Positions 57,368-64,000 of a stretch of DNA of 64,000 nt are shown in pieces. The notes beneath the pieces are model-generated. The model saw only the letters and a list, made by a program, of their open reading frames with translations, did not search any database and was not told the origin of the DNA. How positions within the stretch are numbered: the stretch's first letter is position 1; the number at the start of each line of letters is the position of its first letter. The stretch spans positions 124,001 to 188,000 of the forward strand of contig NZ_JBAHUQ010000002.1 in NCBI RefSeq assembly GCF_036689865.1, written 5' to 3'. The position numbers were made by a program, and so were the translations under genes. Origin of the DNA: Magnetococcus sp. PR-3 (GTDB lineage Bacteria; Pseudomonadota; Magnetococcia; Magnetococcales; Magnetococcaceae).

Positions 57368-58915
57368 ATGTCCAGCAGCCCCCCATCCCAACTGCAACGG
57401 CTCCTGGCAGATGCTGAAGAACATCTGCTACGGGGCCGTTTACCCACCGCCTGGAACCAGCTGGATCGTGCCCGACGTAATCATCCCAATGATCCTGGTA
57501 TTTTGGCTTTAATGACGCAGATCCAGATCGAACGCGGGGATGGTCTACAGGCCGAAAAACTGGCACTTATGGCCACCACAGCCCACCCCAATGATGGTCG
57601 TGGCCATTTGGCCCTGGGAGATGCACAGGCACTGTTGGGCAAAAGTGATGACGCTGAAAACAGTTGGAAAACTGCAGCACGTTTGGAGGGAAGCGACCCA
57701 GAGCCCCATGTACGTATTGCGCAATTGGCAGAAAAAGAAAAACGCTTTGCTGAGGCAGAGAGTGCTGCTGATCGGGCACTTGCTCTGAAAAGTGATCATA
57801 TTCTGGCCACATTCATTCGTGCCCGATGTGATGCGATTCGCAATCAACCTGATCAAGGGGCCAAACGGTTACTTAAACTCTCTATCGGCAATATGCTACC
57901 TGCCGAGCGTGTCGGTTACTATTTTGAATTGGCTCACCATCAACGGGACGCACGCCGTTTTCAACAAGCCTTTGAAAGCTACAGTGAGGCCAACCGACTA
58001 CAAGGCCTCATGGGTAAAGAGGGTACACCCCCACCCAGTGCTGAACAGCTGATGCCGGAGCTGGTTAAATGGACAGCCCAACTAACCCCCCAATGGGTTG
58101 CCACCCATACCCCTGCCCTACCACCCGAAGGCGCTGAGCCGGTCTTTATTGTGGGCTATCCCCGCAGTGGATTAACCTTGCTGACCCAAATGCTTGCTGC
58201 ACATCCTCGATTGGTGGTGATGAGTGGTTACCGGTTACCTGAAGAGATCCGAGCCCTCTTGGGGCCACAGGGCTATCCGCAAGGTTTGGCACAACTGGAT
58301 GCGCCGCGCATCCGCGCCATGCGGCAAATGTACTACAAAAAGGTACAGAGCGTTGTCGGTGAACTGCCCCCAGCCGCTACTTTGCTGGATGTCCACCCAC
58401 TCCACCTGTTGGATCTACCCTTAATTCAGCGCATTTTTCCCACTGCCCGGATTATTCATGTGGTTCGACACCCTATGGATAGTGTTCTGCAATGTTATAT
58501 CCGGCAGGATCAAAGCCATGATCCCGCAACCCTTAGCGCAGGTTCTATTAAAGGTGCGGTGGCGCTTTATGTGGCGATGATGAACTTCTTCAATACCAGC
58601 CATCGGGTCAAACCACTACCAACGATGTTTTTGAGGTATGAGTCGATTATTGAGAACATGCCTCTGGCGCTTCAGGGCATGCTCAAATTTTTGAACATTG
58701 TGTGGGATGATGCCATACGCCGTTACCGTGGGGTACCTATGCGGCGCCTGTACACGCAACATGAGCTGGCCGAGCAGATCGACCCTTTGCATGGCCGACA
58801 AGTGGATCTATGGCCATCATTTCATCAAAATTTGCGCCCTTTTATACCGATGCTGGACCCATACGCACAGTTCTTGGGATATCCCAAGCTCAGCACCATT
58901 CCACCAAGGCGTTAA
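57368..58915 (+). CDS. TPR-repeat sulfotransferase
   Basis: 515 residues. Residues 10-190 hold TPR-like helix pairs (AWNQLDRARRNHPNDPGIL, AEKLALMATTAHPNDGRGH, AESAADRALALKSDH). A sulfotransferase domain follows from about 245: the PAPS 5'-phosphosulfate loop FIVGYPRSGLTLLTQML, where most relatives have RSGTT, and the 3'-phosphate region HVVRHPMDSVLQCY. AGGTG precedes the ATG by about 5 bases. TPR-sulfotransferases sulfate glycans or proteins, sometimes in exopolysaccharide synthesis. The PAPS it needs would come from the cysC product at 30 kb. A bidirectional terminator ends the transcript. Confidence 0.88.
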   Translation: MSSSPPSQLQRLLADAEEHLLRGRLPTAWNQLDRARRNHPNDPGILALMTQIQIERGDGLQAEKLALMATTAHPNDGRGHLALGDAQALLGKSDDAENSWKTAARLEGSDPEPHVRIAQLAEKEKRFAEAESAADRALALKSDHILATFIRARCDAIRNQPDQGAKRLLKLSIGNMLPAERVGYYFELAHHQRDARRFQQAFESYSEANRLQGLMGKEGTPPPSAEQLMPELVKWTAQLTPQWVATHTPALPPEGAEPVFIVGYPRSGLTLLTQMLAAHPRLVVMSGYRLPEEIRALLGPQGYPQGLAQLDAPRIRAMRQMYYKKVQSVVGELPPAATLLDVHPLHLLDLPLIQRIFPTARIIHVVRHPMDSVLQCYIRQDQSHDPATLSAGSIKGAVALYVAMMNFFNTSHRVKPLPTMFLRYESIIENMPLALQGMLKFLNIVWDDAIRRYRGVPMRRLYTQHELAEQIDPLHGRQVDLWPSFHQNLRPFIPMLDPYAQFLGYPKLSTIPPRR

Positions 58916-58943
58916 TTCTGGTTGGTATGTCGATCACAAAAAA

Positions 58944-58979
58944 AGCCCAAACCCTGAAATAGGGTTTGGGCTTTTTTTA
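58944..58979. terminator. Strong bidirectional terminator
   Basis: AGCCCAAACCCT (58944-58955) pairs perfectly with AGGGTTTGGGCT (58961-58972), then seven T. An A run precedes the left arm, so it also ends the cytochrome gene's transcript from the minus strand. Confidence 0.92.
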
Positions 58980-59013
58980 TAATGACGACAACGGTCGCAA
59001 AAAAGATTGCGAC

Positions 59014-59421
59014 TTACTTGTTGCCTGCCAAGAACTCAATGATAGCTTTACGATGCTTAGCGTTCTTTGCACCTTTAAGCTTGAAAGTCATTTTGGACTT
59101 AGCTTTTTTGTCACCCAAGAACTTGCGAAGGAACTTGGTGGGGTCCTGAAGGTACTCATCCAGGTTAGTCTCATCCCAAACCAAGCCTTTGGCGCCAGCG
59201 CCAGGCAGAACAGATTTTTTGTTGTACTTGAACTTGGCATTGGTACCAGCAGTAGCACCCATAATGGCAAACAGGTTAGGACCTTGCTTACCTTTTTTGC
59301 CAGATTCCCAACTGTGGCAGGCACGGCACTTCTTCATGGCTTTGTCGCTAGCGGCTTCAGCGGTACCGGCAAATCCAGCAACAGTCATCGCGGCAGCCAG
59401 GGCAATGTGGGCAAACTTCAT
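59014..59421 (-). CDS. Periplasmic c-type cytochrome
   Basis: A class I cytochrome c of about 135 residues. ATG at 59421 has GGAGGAA 8 bases upstream and is chosen over a start ten codons earlier. A signal peptide (KFAHIALAAAMTVAGFAGTAEA) precedes the haem site CRACH (32-36). GPNLFAIMG and the distal Met in KSKMTFKL complete the fold; the length and the Lys-rich surface are like those of cytochrome c-550/c2 types. It likely carries electrons between a bc1-type complex and oxidases or other reductases. It is transcribed alone. Confidence 0.95.
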   Translation of the reverse strand: MKFAHIALAAAMTVAGFAGTAEAASDKAMKKCRACHSWESGKKGKQGPNLFAIMGATAGTNAKFKYNKKSVLPGAGAKGLVWDETNLDEYLQDPTKFLRKFLGDKKAKSKMTFKLKGAKNAKHRKAIIEFLAGNK

Positions 59422-59799
59422 GGTTGTGTTCCTCCAAAAACTACGGCACAAGTAGAATCAGATGTTTTGTCTGAGTTGCGGATTTTAGCCCATTTGTTTC
59501 ACTGGGCCAACAAAAATGGTGACAAAGCAGTACGATAAGTAACCATTTTTGGTAGCAATACTGAGACATCTACGCACCTAAACCTATATTGTACCTGGGA
59601 TATCTGTAATTTCCAGAATGTATGGTTGCAAATTGTTTTTTTTATTACAATTGCGGTCATCATCCTCGGATTTACCTATAAATAGGCAAACAACAGGTCC
59701 ATTTTTTGATCTTGCCCAACTTTATTTTTATAGATAAAGGGAGCGCCTATCCTACCATAAGCGCTCCCTTATCTCATTCACCCGATGGACCCAAGTGAC
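59422..59799. other. Intergenic region between cytochrome c and phoU
   Basis: 378 bases. It holds the promoter of the cytochrome gene, which I cannot place exactly, and the hairpin after phoU. Otherwise AT-rich with no coding frame. Confidence 0.45.
59736..59769 (-). terminator. Hairpin downstream of phoU
   Basis: AAGGGAGCGC and GCGCTCCCTT (about 59737-59770) pair over ten bases around a 14-base loop. On the minus strand TTATCTATAAAAATA follows, so the U tract is poor. Confidence 0.5.
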
Positions 59800-60510
59800 T
59801 TAACCCAGTATGTGGGGTGTGCGATCGGCTTTAGGCCGAGGTTCTCGAATAGGCTCACCTGTGATCATAAAATAGATATCTTCGACCACACTGGTCAGAT
59901 GATCACCCATCCGTTCCATATCTCGTGCCATGAATAGAATATGTGTTGAACCACTGATTTCATCATGGTGGTTGGTCATATGCTGTAGCGTTTCACCAAA
60001 TATGGTGTTGTGCAACACATCCACCTCTTCATCCCCACTCCATACACGCAAGACCTTACCGATATGCTTTTGGGTATAGGCCTCTATACACTCCTTAATA
60101 CCCTCTGCCACACAGTTGGCCATTTGCATCATGGGTTCAATCGAACAGTGAAGTGTTTGATCACTCAGGGTATGGATACGACGTGCAACATCTTTGGTGT
60201 AATCACCCATGCGTTCTAAATGTTGGGCCATTCGCATGGCGGTAATGGCAACCCGCAGGTCCACCGCCACAGGTTGACGCAGTGCGATAAAGCGTAACGC
60301 TAGCCGTTCTACTTCCACCTGCATGGCATCCAGCTTTGCATCTTCTACAACCACACCATCGGCTAGCTCAGCCTGCATACCACGCAGTGCCTGAATAACC
60401 GTATCCAACTGGGCACCAACTTGGGTCAGCATATGCAAAATTTGCTCTTCTATACCCTTCAGATCCCCATCGACTGCACGAAATATATGGTTGGGTAATG
60501 GCGCATTCAT
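59800..60510 (-). CDS. phoU: Phosphate signalling protein PhoU
   Basis: A 236-residue PhoU with two three-helix repeats, each with the metal-binding E-R-x-GD motif: HLERMGDYTKDVA (about 97-109) and DMERMGDHLTSVVE (about 196-209). It mediates inhibition of PhoR by the Pst transporter and helps control phosphate uptake. AAGGAGG lies 7 bases before the ATG, a strong SD. No pst or phoBR genes are adjacent in the window. Confidence 0.97.
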   Translation of the reverse strand: MNAPLPNHIFRAVDGDLKGIEEQILHMLTQVGAQLDTVIQALRGMQAELADGVVVEDAKLDAMQVEVERLALRFIALRQPVAVDLRVAITAMRMAQHLERMGDYTKDVARRIHTLSDQTLHCSIEPMMQMANCVAEGIKECIEAYTQKHIGKVLRVWSGDEEVDVLHNTIFGETLQHMTNHHDEISGSTHILFMARDMERMGDHLTSVVEDIYFMITGEPIREPRPKADRTPHILG

Positions 60511-60874
60511 CGCCTGCCTCCTTGGCTCGTGTCTATAAGGGCATCACCCTTCCACACGATGACTAAACTGTGATGAATATCTCTTTCCATACTCATTCAT
60601 CCCAATGAATCAACCGCTGTTTCGTCTCGCTCTAAGCGATATTTCAATGACTTACAGCAGGAACGACTCACGGAATTCTTCTTTTCATCTCCATAATGTC
60701 ATGCAATCTTCATATTGTCGACTATTCTTTGTCAAAAACAAGGTGGCTATTTTTTTTCAACCCACTCAACAGGGGGTGCAAAGTCGTTTGGGGGAACCTA
60801 TATATAGGAGCGCATCTCTTATACCCTTCTAGGGGTTAAGAACGATTTTGCTTTATTAAGAAGGTACATGTGAC
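60511..60874. other. Intergenic region between phoU and the channel gene
   Basis: 364 bases between divergent genes. The centre (60690-60770) is AT-rich. I do not see a clear Pho box (CTGTCAT repeats with 4-base spacers); a TGTCATGCAA occurs at 60696-60705 but has no partner that I trust. Confidence 0.4.
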
Positions 60875-61702
60875 ATGAACGTATGGTTCGAGACACAGCT
60901 GTTAAAGTTTGAAAAGCTGCGTAATAACAAGCTATTTGAGCTTATGGTGATCTTTGTGATCATCTTCTCCGCTCTGGTCATTGGTGCCAAAACCTTTGAG
61001 GTCGGTTCAACACTGGATGTTGTATTGAATCTCTTAGATGTTGCCATCACCATCTTCTTCCTGGTGGAAATCAGCATTCGGATGTTGGCAGACCGCTCGT
61101 TAAAAAAGTTTTTTAGTCAGGGTTGGAATGTCTTCGATTTTATCATTGTCACCATCAGCCTTATCCCCATGGCAGAGGCTGATTTGGCACTGGTTGCGCG
61201 TCTGCTGCGCATCTTCCGGGTATTAAGACTGGTTTCCATTATCCCAGAACTACGTATTCTAATCAGTGCGCTGTTTCGTGCCCTGCCCCGTATGGGCTAT
61301 GTGGCACTGCTTATGTTCATCATTTTCTACATCTACGCGGCACTGGGTAGTTTTCTGTTTGAAGGGGTTAATCCCATCTTATGGGGGGACATCGCCATTG
61401 CCCTGTTAACACTTTTCCGGGTCTCCACATTTGAGGATTGGACCGATGTGATGTATGAGACCATGGAGGTCTACCCATTAAGCTGGATCTTCTACCTGAC
61501 TTTCATCTTTTTAACCGCTTTTGTGTTTTTAAACATGATGATCGGTATTGTGGTGGATGTGCTTCAAGAGGAGCATGAAAAACATAACCGGGAAACCGGC
61601 GAGGGAGAAGCAGGCGAAGTGCATCAACTGGTTATACAGAATGAAGAACTCAAAGAGCGCTTAACCCGTATTGAGGCGCTGCTTTTAAAAAACCAAGCGT
61701 GA
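60875..61702 (+). CDS. Voltage-gated cation channel, BacNav type
   Basis: A 275-residue one-domain channel with six membrane helices. S1 (about 20-42), S2 (50-72) and S3 (84-99) are followed by S4 with Arg at 109, 112, 115 and 118 (ARLLRIFRVLRLV). The pore has the filter TFEDWTD at 185-191, and S6 ends NMMIGIVVDVLQEE. A C-terminal coiled coil (VIQNEELKERLTRIEALL) should form the four-helix bundle seen in NavMs and NaChBac. In characterised sodium channels the filter is TLESWS or TLESWA; the two extra Asp here match the calcium-selective CavAb design. Membrane protein, probably a tetramer. A terminator follows. Confidence 0.92.
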   Translation: MNVWFETQLLKFEKLRNNKLFELMVIFVIIFSALVIGAKTFEVGSTLDVVLNLLDVAITIFFLVEISIRMLADRSLKKFFSQGWNVFDFIIVTISLIPMAEADLALVARLLRIFRVLRLVSIIPELRILISALFRALPRMGYVALLMFIIFYIYAALGSFLFEGVNPILWGDIAIALLTLFRVSTFEDWTDVMYETMEVYPLSWIFYLTFIFLTAFVFLNMMIGIVVDVLQEEHEKHNRETGEGEAGEVHQLVIQNEELKERLTRIEALLLKNQA

Positions 61703-61711
61703 GTATAACCC

Positions 61712-61768
61712 CCCCCGCTCCGCCTAACCGATTTGGTGGATAAGACGTAGCGGGGGAGTTTTTTATTT
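61712..61768 (+). terminator. Terminator of the channel gene
   Basis: CCCCCGCT (61712-61719) pairs with AGCGGGGG (61749-61756), with a 29-base loop that may fold further, then GTTTTTTATTTT. It also abuts the end of the AEC transporter gene. Confidence 0.7.
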
Positions 61769-62767
61769 TAGGATATACAGCAACGCCAAAGGCATGCTGA
61801 CCACACTGGCCAGATTACCCATCAAAACCATAGCCGCAACCTGTTTAGGCTCCTGATCAAAGCGTTCTGCCATCATATAATTCAGTACCGCTGGCGGAAG
61901 CACCGCAAAAAGAATTAAATAGGCCAAATGGTTCTCAGGTAACGGGATAAAGGGCATAACCATCAGTAACGCCAATAAGCCGCTCAGCGGACTCACGATG
62001 CCCGAGAGCAGGCCGATACGCCAATGACTCAGATCCATAGAGGTCAGGCGTACCCCCAAAGAGAACAGCATCAAGGGAATAGCCACCTGGCCCAGCATGG
62101 TAATGGGCAAGGCGACCCCATGGGGCAGTTGCCAACCCTGAATACTAAACAGCAAACCAGCGATTGAACTGAGGATAATGGGGCTACGTAGCAGGGCTGC
62201 AATACCTGCTTTGGCATTCAGCATCCAGCTACCCAGCGTAAAGTGCAGGGTGTTTTCCACCATAAACAGAATAATCGCAGCAGGTAGTGCTTCCTCACCA
62301 AACGCCAATACGGCCAAAGGAATACCCATGTTTCCCGAGTTGGTAAACATCATGGGGGGAACAAAGGTTTTCCATGCATATCCGCCCCACCGGGCAACTG
62401 GCCATGCCAACAGACCAGAGATCAGTACAATCAGTAAAGCAGCCAACGCCATCCATCGGTAGGTCACCAGATCCGGGGTTTGCCTGGATAACACATCAAA
62501 AATCAATGCCGGGATAAAGACATCAATCGAGATACGGTTAACCAACGCCATATCGGGTTGATGACGTCGCCCATAGAGATACCCCACACCAACCATGGCC
62601 AGGATAGGGAACAGAATTTCAAACAGCTTTTGTGCCAGTAACATGGGGTTTACATATCGTTTTAAAAAGGGAAGAAGAGGCTGAGCATAGTCAGGGTATG
62701 CCATGGGATCAAGCAGATAGATTTTGATGCCTATGCAGATCCACAATAACCATGTCAACATGGCCAC
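61763..62767 (-). CDS. AEC-family (auxin efflux carrier-like) transporter
   Basis: A 334-residue inner-membrane carrier with about ten hydrophobic helices arranged as two five-helix halves. The family marks N-S-G-NMGIPLAVLAFGEEALP and P-G-LF at each half are visible (MFTNSGNMGIPL; ILSSIAGLLFSIQGWQLP). AEC members transport malate, malonate or similar anions. The start is GTG at 62767 with AAGGG 8 bases upstream; ATG two codons on is possible. It lies between the channel and DUF2164 genes, divergent from the latter. Confidence 0.9.
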   Translation of the reverse strand: MAMLTWLLWICIGIKIYLLDPMAYPDYAQPLLPFLKRYVNPMLLAQKLFEILFPILAMVGVGYLYGRRHQPDMALVNRISIDVFIPALIFDVLSRQTPDLVTYRWMALAALLIVLISGLLAWPVARWGGYAWKTFVPPMMFTNSGNMGIPLAVLAFGEEALPAAIILFMVENTLHFTLGSWMLNAKAGIAALLRSPIILSSIAGLLFSIQGWQLPHGVALPITMLGQVAIPLMLFSLGVRLTSMDLSHWRIGLLSGIVSPLSGLLALLMVMPFIPLPENHLAYLILFAVLPPAVLNYMMAERFDQEPKQVAAMVLMGNLASVVSMPLALLYILK

Positions 62768-62804
62768 TGTAAAGACCCTTACCTCACCTTAAAGGATACT
62801 GACC

Positions 62805-63059
62805 ATGGATCCCCAGCCCTCTCTCACCCCCCAACAACGGGATCATTTAGTCAATAAGCTGAAAGCCTATTTATTGGATGAGATGGAGCTGGATGCCGGA
62901 CGGTTTGAAACCGAGTTTTTGTTGGATTTCATTACCAAAGAGATGGGGGGGTATTTTTACAACCATGGACTTAAAGATGCTCGAGCCATTCTAGAAGCCA
63001 AGCTGGTGCAGATTGATGATGAAATTTATGAAAAAGAGATGCCCACTGACCATGTGTAA
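62805..63059 (+). CDS. DUF2164 family protein
   Basis: 84 residues matching DUF2164: an N-terminal LTPQQRDHLVNKLKAYL, FETEFLLDFITKEMGGYFYNHGLKDA and a C-terminal helix. No function is known. AAGGA lies 8 bases before the ATG. The EEP-hydrolase gene starts inside its last codons (8-base overlap), so the two are translationally coupled. Confidence 0.88.
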   Translation: MDPQPSLTPQQRDHLVNKLKAYLLDEMELDAGRFETEFLLDFITKEMGGYFYNHGLKDARAILEAKLVQIDDEIYEKEMPTDHV

Positions 63060-63918
63060 AATCAACCGCTCCCCCTGTTGTATTAAAACCAAGCGGTCCA
63101 ATCTATGGTTTGCGCTGCTGTTAGGCTTAGCTGTGATGAGCGGGTTACCAACAGCAGTCCAGGCAGACATGAATGTGGCCACCTGGAATATCTATGGCGG
63201 ACGCAGTGCCCCAGATAAACGCTATGATGCACTTTTTAATATTCTGCAACCACTCAAGCCCCATGTCATTGCCCTGCAAGAGGTAGATGAACCCTTTTTG
63301 CACAGGGCCGTTCAACAGCCAGCTTTAGGCAACCATAAGGCTGTTTCCACCCCGGACTGTCTGCAAGGTGGTTTGGCTTTTTTGGTCAACCTACCGGTTA
63401 TGCACCGGTACTGCCTGGATCTACCCGGTCCCCTGGGGCGTAAAGCACTGTTTGTAGAAGTGAAGAAAAAGGGCCAAAACTGGCTCTTTGTGACCCTGCA
63501 TCTTGAGAGTTTTTTAGAGGACGGGCCTTGGCGTCAAAAGCAGTTGGCTAAGATCAAACCCCTTTTCCAACGCTACCCTGCACCGCATAAAGTTCTACTG
63601 GGGGATTTTAATTTTGGTGATGCTGAGCATAAAACCGCAGCGGTGTTAGCATCCTTTCAGCTCCTGGATATCTGGCGTCTACGCCACCCTGGGCAACCCG
63701 GTTTTAGCTGGGACCGTACCCGCAATTACATGGCCGACCGCAACAGCTTTGATCAGGAACCCAGCCGCCGTTTGGACCGGATACTCCTAAAATCGTCCAC
63801 CATGCAGCCTAAGCATATAACCCTGTTGGGCACACAATCCATTGGCGCTGCAGCCCTGCCTTGGCAAACCTTGTTTCCATCCGACCATTTTGGGTTATTT
63901 GCTCAGTTTGCAGAATAA
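63052..63918 (+). CDS. Secreted endonuclease/exonuclease/phosphatase (EEP) family hydrolase
   Basis: About 288 residues. A signal sequence (SNLWFALLLGLAVMSGLPTAVQAD) is followed by the EEP motifs in order: ATWNIYGG, HVIALQEVDE, FVTLHLESFLED, LLGDFNFGD, RLDRILL and SDHFGLFAQF. The catalytic His, Asp and Asn residues of this fold are in place. Members include nucleases, sphingomyelinases and inositol phosphatases; the short size and export suggest a periplasmic nuclease or phosphodiesterase. The ATG at 63052 overlaps the DUF2164 gene. Confidence 0.88.
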   Translation: MCKINRSPCCIKTKRSNLWFALLLGLAVMSGLPTAVQADMNVATWNIYGGRSAPDKRYDALFNILQPLKPHVIALQEVDEPFLHRAVQQPALGNHKAVSTPDCLQGGLAFLVNLPVMHRYCLDLPGPLGRKALFVEVKKKGQNWLFVTLHLESFLEDGPWRQKQLAKIKPLFQRYPAPHKVLLGDFNFGDAEHKTAAVLASFQLLDIWRLRHPGQPGFSWDRTRNYMADRNSFDQEPSRRLDRILLKSSTMQPKHITLLGTQSIGAAALPWQTLFPSDHFGLFAQFAE

Positions 63919-64000
63919 CCGCACCATTAACCTTGGCTCAGAGCTGAGAACCCGCACACCATGTGCCCCACGTTCGATAGAATACAACAAGGGTGCAGCC
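63919..64000. other. End of window, no gene seen
   Basis: 82 bases after the last stop codon. No hairpin with T tract is complete in the visible part. Confidence 0.3.

Noticed and set aside
60690-60710. A Pho box near phoU
   Set aside because: Only one TGTCAT-like half is seen and no correctly spaced second half.

Overview
The window looks like chromosomal DNA of a free-living, motile, respiring Gram-negative proteobacterium. It has a methyl-accepting chemotaxis protein, a CheC-type phosphatase, many hybrid kinases and c-di-GMP enzymes, bacteriohemerythrin, NosL, cytochrome c and assimilatory sulfur reduction. The voltage-gated channel near the right end resembles the Magnetococcus marinus NavMs family, and this density of PAS/hybrid kinases is common in magnetotactic cocci and similar marine proteobacteria. 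A relative of Magnetococcales is therefore a reasonable guess, but there is no rRNA or magnetosome gene to prove it. I see no tRNA, rRNA, CRISPR array, insertion sequence or prophage.

Layout. 0-1.2 kb: two NosL-like copper proteins, probably the tail of a nitrous-oxide-reductase locus lying to the left. 1.6-8.1 kb: bacteriohemerythrin and a giant hybrid kinase with a PhnD-like sensor. 8.1-14.2 kb, minus strand: a signalling block (REC-GGDEF, REC-histidine kinase, receiver, CheC-like phosphatase, hybrid kinase). 14.4-20.0 kb: a SAM methyltransferase, an HD-GYP protein, a membrane GGDEF protein and a GspG-like pseudopilin. A decayed tandem duplication separates the HD-GYP and GGDEF genes. 20.1-24.8 kb: a candidate small RNA and a haem-motif hybrid kinase with five PAS domains. 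24.8-29.3 kb: DUF429, two STAS proteins, an endonuclease-Q-like PHP protein and a receiver-PP2C phosphatase interrupted by a frameshift. 29.4-33.2 kb, minus strand: assimilatory sulfur operon (siroheme sulfite/nitrite reductase, APS reductase, APS kinase, DUF2061). 33.8-36.6 kb: a PhnD-like binding protein with its own histidine kinase. 36.8-38.9 kb: DNA polymerase IV and an alcohol dehydrogenase. 39.5-45.3 kb: a YhaO/YhaN (SbcD/SbcC-like) pair and an unrecognised protein. 45.7-48.6 kb: an ECF sigma / membrane anti-sigma / periplasmic metal-sensor module resembling CnrHYX, an EF-hand protein and an Rrf2 regulator. 48.7-55.9 kb: chemotaxis receptor, dGTPase, small membrane protein, degenerate sulfatase-like membrane protein and an HTH-S24 repressor. 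56.4-59.4 kb: a beta-hydroxyacid dehydrogenase, a TPR-sulfotransferase and a cytochrome c. 59.8-63.9 kb: PhoU, a BacNav-type channel, an AEC transporter, DUF2164 and a secreted EEP-family hydrolase.

How the parts fit. Much of the window is sensing and signal relay: four histidine kinases with sensor regions, one REC-kinase, two GGDEF enzymes and one HD-GYP enzyme that should make and break c-di-GMP, and a partner-switching set (STAS and PP2C) with no RsbW-type kinase beside it. Sulfate assimilation makes APS and PAPS. PAPS may serve the TPR-sulfotransferase, because the reductase here has the iron-sulfur cysteines of an APS reductase.

Points most worth checking: the duplication relic at 17.0-17.6 kb, the T7 frameshift at 29.14 kb, the calcium-like selectivity filter of the channel at 60.9 kb, the CnrHYX-like module, an acidic helical module repeated at the C-termini of two hybrid kinases, and a plus-strand terminator at 20.5 kb with no gene upstream of it.
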